From the NCBI RefSeq assembly GCF_001039355.2, contig NW_019776079.1:583497-647496 (forward strand): a DNA stretch of 64,000 nt, given 5' to 3'. The number at the start of each line of letters is the position of its first letter. Position 1 is the stretch's first letter. The notes under the pieces are model-generated. The model was not told where the DNA came from and ran no database searches. It saw only the letters and a program-made list of their open reading frames with translations. Shown here in pieces: positions 58,308 through 64,000 of this stretch. The stretch comes from Lingula anatina (taxonomy: Eukaryota > Brachiopoda > Lingulata > Lingulida > Lingulidae). The translations under genes and the position numbers were made by a program.

Positions 58308-61171
58308 ATGTCGTCGCTGCCAGGTAGTTTTGGTAAGTTGACAGGTATCATAAAGGAAAACGGGACCTCCTTATTCAACATAGTGGTGATTCTTATCACA
58401 TTTGGTGGTCAGGAGATCTTCAAGGTGGTCGTGTTCCAGTGTCCTTGTGTATGGCCGCAAAACGTCGTCTATGGCAGCCTGTTTCTGGCCGCGCCGGCAC
58501 TCGGTCTTTTGACCATAGGTAAGGACTACCACGAAGAGTTAATGAAAAGAAACTGAAAATATCAGGTAGATTTGAGTTATTCTAGAGGGCGTGGATTATT
58601 TCTAACTTCTGGCGTGGATATAGTCTGGGACTTGATGTTTTTGTGAATTACACAGTGCTGTTGGGGAGGGGCACTTTGCGGAACATTTTGCAATTAAATA
58701 TAATAGATTCTCAAGGCACTGTGTCAATGACAATAGCATCAGTGATTTAGTCGTCATTTGAATATTTTTGCTAAGTTACACACTGAGGGAGAAGTACTAG
58801 TACTAGTACTAGTACTAGTAGATGGTGCTGCTGTTGTTTAATGGTCGACCACACCTGTGTCTTGTCTCCATCAAATCATAAAAGACCCGTAAAAAAGGGG
58901 CTTTATTTCATTGTCGTTTTACTCTTTTATAACAGGTCTTGTGTTAAGTCGTGCTCTCACTCGCCTTATTACGGGGTGCTGCAAAACCACGGTGCCATCT
59001 AAGGGTGCAGACAAGTGCTATCTAGTGTGGGGTGTCATTAGTCAAGCGTGTGTGGCGCCCTCTGCTTGGCTGTTTGTGGGTTTTTTAGATGGAAGGTATT
59101 ATTATTATTATTGTTATTTCTTAATTAATGTCTCATATTCTATATTCTACATTACTCTCTCTTTCTTCTTGACTCTTCTTCTCTTCCCTCTCACTACCTC
59201 TCTCCCTCTTTTAAGAAAAAATATGAATATGAAACTGGTACTTGCCCTCGTGAGTAAGTGGTATTAATTGATATAGCCACAATACTGCAGTGTACATGTG
59301 TTTCTTGTGACTTGTATTGATTGGATATTCCCTTGAGTTTGAGTATATAGATTTCTTTAGATTATGCCAGTTTAAAGGCGATACAATTTAGACGTACATT
59401 AATATTGAAGGATAAATTGCAACGGATAATAATGATGCTACGAAAAATAATGATAACAGGTTGTAAAGTTTCGTCTCATCCTCTTCGTTAAAACACTTTT
59501 GGGTTTGCTGCCGAAACAGTGTTTTTCTTTTCTTTGGGATTTTTCTTAATTACAGCTTGTAGAGACCAGTACAATATTGCATTACAAATTCATATTATTA
59601 ATGCTCAATGACCCCTATATAAATGACCCACCTTTACTTTTTCAAAGAATTGTCTGATACGCAAAAACAAAAACAAAAAATAATAAATAAATAAATAAAC
59701 AAATAAATAATAAAAATAATAAAAATAAATAAAAATAAAATAAAATAAATAATCAAGAGGCAATGCTTCACTTTTGTATATTCATCTAAAGCACAATTGT
59801 CGCTTTTTCATTTTAGCTATTATTCGTGTGCTAAACATCAATTTCCCTGTTCAAAAAATGCTACCGAACTATTAAAGCATGAAGCTCTGAAATCCGAGTC
59901 CCAGATGATTTCGTGGTGTATTCTTGTAGGCGGGGTGGCAACAGCTCTGACAGGTAAAGGAGAGATATTATTGCGAATGTAATATATTCCACTGTATCTT
60001 TTATCTTTTACATTTACCTAAATGCACAATTATAATTTGTTATGACAACAAAATTAGGTACATAATTTGTAATTTAATTTTTTTAAGTTAAAAATTAAAG
60101 TGGTCCTGGTTTTCAGAATAGACAATATTCTCTTGAATATTGTCTATTTGGCAGTATGATCTCACCTGGCCGCTGGTCGCTTGGTCCCCAAGGAGAGGTC
60201 ACAGCATTGCATGACTGCCCTGTACAATGCGATTTTCTCAATATTTTGTATTTTTTCTGTATTTTAAAGGATTCTTAGTCCAGAGAAGTTGTAGCCGGTT
60301 CACATGGCACCAATATCTGTACGAAGAGCTGTACGAAGAGTATGAGATAACAGAATATGAGAGTGAAGCCAAGGTAATAGACACATAACACCCTGTATAT
60401 TATAACATAGTATTTAACGATTCAAGTCCGCTTACTTTCCACCCTTACGCTACGAAACAGGGTCTGGCTATATTCAGTTAAGAGAGGTGGGAGATCCATA
60501 CAGTTATACTCAATTCAATCTTAATTTCAAAATATTAAACATACCCCCTTGTTAACACAGACTTAAGTGTTTGTCTGGATATATATATGTTATTCGCCCT
60601 CAGAAAAAAGAAATGTATTAGGCGATGGGTACCTCCCCTCACTCAACATCGTCTTGTCAGATGATCATGAGAATCATACACTGTATAACACGGAATGAGC
60701 AATGATGTATAGGGCTGTCAGGCTCAGCACAATGATTATTCATGAAGAGACTTGGAAAGATAAATCAAACACCTTCATTTGAAACGCCTAAACAATATTC
60801 ATAGTGTATGAATGAAAACCCAAACGTACTGGATTATTCATAAGCAGTAATTTTGTCGCATATACATGGAAAATAGACAAGTTTACGTTGGCTTCGCAAC
60901 ATAATATACATGTAAGCTAAGGTGCCACATGACCACTAACAACTCAATTATTTTACAGAAACGAGCCCAAGCATTAGCGAAAGTAAATGTCGCAGTCTTT
61001 ATGGACTTAGAAGAACGAAGCAAGATAGACTGGGACACCATATCTACTGTGCCATCACAGGAACCAATTGATCCTAATGAGAAGAAAGATCCCCTGATAA
61101 CATCTCTCCAGCGGTGGGTCCTGCATCACCCTCCAGAAGATAAAGAGAAAGAGGAAGAAACACCCACGTGA
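58308..61171 (+). CDS. CALHM family large-pore channel (5 exons, 274 aa)
   Basis: Exons 58308-58518, 58936-59095, 59817-59953, 60270-60373 and 60959-61171 join with GT/AG borders into 274 codons from ATG to stop. CALHM proteins form voltage- and calcium-gated plasma-membrane pores for ions and ATP. Seen here: an N-terminal helix, a first membrane segment with FGGQEIFKVVVFQCPC (cysteines 45 and 47), a second segment (LFLAAPALGLLTIGLVLSRA), the ITGCCK loop, a third segment (SQACVAPSAWLFVGFLDG), a second extracellular loop with cysteines 128 and 135, a fourth segment (about 153-170) and a long charged C-terminal helix (YLYEELYEEYEITEYESEAK). The two-plus-two extracellular cysteines are the family signature, although the second pair is closer together than I expect. 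No named orthologue (CALHM1-6) can be chosen. Confidence 0.92.
58794..58820. repeat. (TACTAG)n self-complementary repeat
   Basis: Four to five TACTAG units in the first CALHM intron. The unit array is palindromic (ACTAGT), so it can form a hairpin. Confidence 0.85.
59662..59752. repeat. A-rich (AAATA)n-like tract in CALHM intron 2
   Basis: A low-complexity run of AAATA and AATAA units, starting with AAAACAAAAACAAAA. It may be the tail of an old retroposon, but no body is recognisable. Confidence 0.7.
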
Positions 61172-61222
61172 AATTGAGTAACAGGCTTATGATATGTTTT
61201 CTCAAATGTGCTTCAGGTTATG

Positions 61223-61254
<32 letters not shown>

Positions 61255-62715
61255 AAACTCAAAAANNNNNNNNNNNNNNNNNNNNNNNNNNNNNNNNNNN
61301 NNNNNNNNNNNNNNNNNNNNNNNNNNNNNNNNNNNNNNNNNNNNNNNNNNNNNNNNNNNNNNNNNNNNNNNNNNNNNNNNNNNNNNNNNNNNNNNNNNNN
61401 NNNNNNNNNNNNNNNNNNNNNNNNNNNNNNNNNNNNNNNNNNNNNNNNNNNNNNNNNNNNNNNNNNNNNNNNNNNNNNNNNNNNNNNNNNNNNNNNNNNN
61501 NNNNNNNNNNNNNNNNNNNNNNNNNNNNNNNNNNNNNNNNNNNNNNNNNNAAAAAAAAAAAAAAAAAAAAAAACCAACGGTACCTCAAATACCAATGGCC
61601 TATTTATGAAGATGATTTAACAATGATTTCCCTTTTATGTGTGATATTTGAAAGTACAATTTACAATTATCATATTATGTACGTTAGAGAAATACAACTC
61701 AGAGACGAGGACTAAAGAGGAAATTAAAGCTACTGTGAAAAGTGCCGGGTTCTCATGCAAATGTTCGGTCTACATTATATATCTAGCCGAGTTAAGGAGT
61801 CCTTGCCATTGCCTGAAGGATTGTATGTTATGTTTTACTGTGAAACCTCGACCACCTCTCTTAAGAAATGTCAAAAAGAGCAACATCTGCTACTTTATAT
61901 ATCGAAAATACACAAGCATTTTAGCTTATTCTCTCTTTTTATTGTGTAACGTAACAGGCTAAACCATGTCTTCCCATGAGGTTTTGATGGTTTCGGATAG
62001 GATGGATATATTTATGTCAGTAGCCAAAAAATGTAGACATTATGTTGCAAGACAGATGAGTGAAAGAATCTATATGAAATATGCTGCAAATATTTTATTT
62101 GTTATTGTAGGATTTTGAGGAGAAATGTCACTTAATTGTGTCAAACACCATAAAACATCTCACCTAGCACATTCCGTGCAAATATAAAGCCTCTTCGTCT
62201 TCATCATTTACATCACTGTCTAGGCCTCATTAGTTTCTTTTAGAAAAAAATTCAACCTGCATGCAAATTTGTTTTCTTTTCATGCTTTGTCCATTTTATA
62301 AATGTTTGAATAAATTGTAAATTAGCAGAGACATTGCAGAATTTTTTCACATCGGAACTCATTCACTTGGATGTAACTCAACTCCTTTTGGCAACGATTT
62401 CATCAGTGCATATACTTTTTTAATAAATGATGTATTTTGTTAGACACGTTTGTCAGTAGATTCAAGCTTGTTTTCACAAAAATATTTCAATGCACGCTTC
62501 ACAACATCACCAGCCACATGCGTATCCTATTACATTTTGTCAAAGTCAACTCATGTTGGTATTTTACTTTCTAAAGGAAACGTTGGGCGCCTATGTTATC
62601 CAGTTGTTGATACCTGATATTTGATTCAATACTATAATATATTTCTTATATATTGGTCGGGGCTAAAATCAATTACAAAGGATTAATCTGTGGAAAGTGA
62701 AGTATAAGCAAAGGG
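61172..62715. other. CALHM 3' flank with assembly gap
   Basis: A poly-A run at about 61221-61251 leads into 285 N bases (61266-61550), followed by more A. The gap probably replaces a homopolymer or repeat. AATAAA at 62309-62314 could serve CALHM only if the 3' untranslated region is over 1 kb. ORFs at 61648-61962 are short and unsupported. Confidence 0.5.
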
Positions 62716-63094
62716 GATTCAGGTCGCTGAAAACATTTTATTGATGCTTTATGCGTTTTCTAAACAACAATAAAATCTAACAACAAAGGTTTCTGATTTT
62801 TGATCAAAACATGGGTAATGGGCAGTGATTCACCGAATCCAGGCTACAACAACAGTTATTAATTGATCGCTACTGCAGGCGACAACAATGGCCCCCTAGC
62901 AACACGTGACGCTACTAGTTCCCCTCTTTCAGCATGTGCATTTGCCGTTGTAATTGATCCTTACATCCTCGCAACGCGACAGTCGGCACATACAGGGAGT
63001 AGCGAGTGGATGGGACGTTGAGTTGGCAGGTAAGTTGGTGGTTTATCGAAAAATAGCGACACCAAAGGTACTATAAAGTCCTTTCTGCCACTTT
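62716..63094 (+). repeat. Copy 1 of a 0.38 kb direct duplication
   Basis: Starting GATTCAGGTCGCTGAAAAC, this segment recurs at 63097-63476 with about three differences: one inserted T, G to A in GGCGACAAC, and T to C in GGACGTTGAG. A single N at 63095 separates the copies. As with the 4.9 kb pair, this looks like overlapping allelic contig ends left unmerged. Confidence 0.85.
62880..63029 (+). promoter_or_regulatory. Possible promoter and first exon of a rightward gene
   Basis: GAGTTGGCAG/GTAAGTTGG at 63029/63030 is an excellent splice donor. Upstream lie CTAGCAAC, an RFX-type X-box half site, and a CACGTG E-box at 62903-62908, in locally GC-richer sequence. This could be a promoter and 5' exon of a gene continuing past the window. 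The same elements occur in copy 2, with the donor at 63410/63411. This is inference from sequence features only. Confidence 0.35.
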
Positions 63095-63096
63095 NT

Positions 63097-63476
63097 GATT
63101 CAGGTCGCTGAAAACATTTTATTGATGCTTTATGCGTTTTCTAAACAACAATAAAATCTAACAACAAAGGTTTCTGATTTTTGATCAAAACATGGGTAAT
63201 GGGCAGTGATTCACCGAATCCAGGCTACAACAACAGTTATTTAATTGATCGCTACTGCAGGCAACAACAATGGCCCCCTAGCAACACGTGACGCTACTAG
63301 TTCCCCTCTTTCAGCATGTGCATTTGCCGTTGTAATTGATCCTTACATCCTCGCAACGCGACAGTCGGCACATACAGGGAGTAGCGAGTGGATGGGACGC
63401 TGAGTTGGCAGGTAAGTTGGTGGTTTATCGAAAAATAGCGACACCAAAGGTACTATAAAGTCCTTTCTGCCACTTT
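63097..63476 (+). repeat. Copy 2 of the 0.38 kb direct duplication
   Basis: Partner of 62716-63094; it continues into unique sequence (GCGAACCTTTGG). It carries the same donor site and putative regulatory motifs. Confidence 0.85.
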
Positions 63477-63477
63477 T

Positions 63478-64000
63478 GCGAACCTTTGGTATATATTGAC
63501 ACAGATGAGTTTTGCATAATTTTTTCATGTTGGTCGCACAAGCTGGTGTCGTTTTACACGGGGCTAACGCCACCTTCGGTTATCGTGTCGTCTGCATCCT
63601 TAACTTTGGCAGCTCTAGTTGATAAACGGATGCAATCCAACCGATAGTGACAGCAAACATTGCACTTAGTACTATCACGAAATATCAAACTTGTCGTGGC
63701 CTACATCCATCGTACCTTATATTAATTCCCAGAGTTCCATTTTTAACAGAGATGCTTAAAGACGTAAGGGTATATATGTCAGCTATTTTCTCGTTTTATT
63801 CGGTCTTTGGTTGCTACTTATCTAAGTGGAGGAAATTCTACTCGCTCTGTGGTGGTCTCTAACTGTCTTCGAGGCATTCCGTTCGCAAATAGGCAAAATG
63901 AACGAGCCCTTTTCCTCAACAAACAATTTTATGGTGTTATATTGTATTGAAAATAGGATAAATTGACCTGCACTCGTTAATGGGGAAACTGGGTGTATTG
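63478..64000. other. Right end, no gene seen
   Basis: Probably the first intron of a gene running off the window, if the donor at 63410 is real. Only short unsupported ORFs are present. Confidence 0.35.

Noticed and set aside
61168-61620. ORFs crossing the N gap
   Set aside because: They consist of unknown residues flanked by poly-Lys or poly-Phe from A-runs; not evidence of coding.
1-64000. tRNA, rRNA and CRISPR features
   Set aside because: No A-box/B-box pair with a cloverleaf, no conserved ribosomal blocks and no regularly spaced direct repeats were found by eye.

Overview
The window is nuclear DNA of an intron-rich, AT-rich, highly repetitive animal genome, most likely a marine invertebrate. 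Multi-exon genes have consensus GT/AG introns and short exons. They encode collagen, EGF, CALHM and acetyltransferase proteins, and lie among many palindromic transposon relics. A CALHM gene, a NAT16-like gene and a possible INSYN1-like gene would suit a non-vertebrate deuterostome, but the sequence does not fix the phylum. Isolated single N bases look like contig joins.

Layout. 1-1570: an array of four foldback units. 3162-4718 (-): a 518-residue cytoplasmic protein, tentatively INSYN1-like. 5597-15323: two nearly identical 4.8-4.9 kb copies joined by one N, probably two haplotypes assembled in series. 15324-24430: microsatellites and no convincing gene. 24439-28433 (+) and 39754-42415 (+): two paralogous eight-exon genes for secretory-pathway, single-pass membrane proteins (signal peptide, 52 Gly-X-Y triplets, EGF, cbEGF, half-EGF, stalk, transmembrane helix, short tail). 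43680-48975 (-): a third, larger relative with eleven exons and 794 residues; it adds two N-terminal copies of a domain I cannot name. All three reading frames close exactly across the proposed splice sites.

Between and around these genes lie a 1.27 kb terminal-inverted-repeat element (29683-30950), a decayed lysine-rich ORF, a NAT16/histidine-acetyltransferase-like gene (33256-34368, -) with a decayed partial copy upstream, and a Penelope-like element fragment with a MITE inside it. Further right are a Gypsy-type LTR element (51380-56872) with decayed pol, no visible integrase and one long open ORF of unknown function, and a foldback element. A complete five-exon CALHM channel gene occupies 58308-61171 (+). 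The right end holds a 0.38 kb segment present twice around a single N; each copy carries what may be a 5' exon of a gene beyond the window.

The three collagen-EGF-membrane genes are the most interesting content. They share exon phases, a four-cysteine half-EGF just outside the membrane and a transmembrane helix with a common WLI-x-LT core. They look like a locally expanded family of cell-surface proteins, with the third member carrying an extra, possibly ligand-binding, head.
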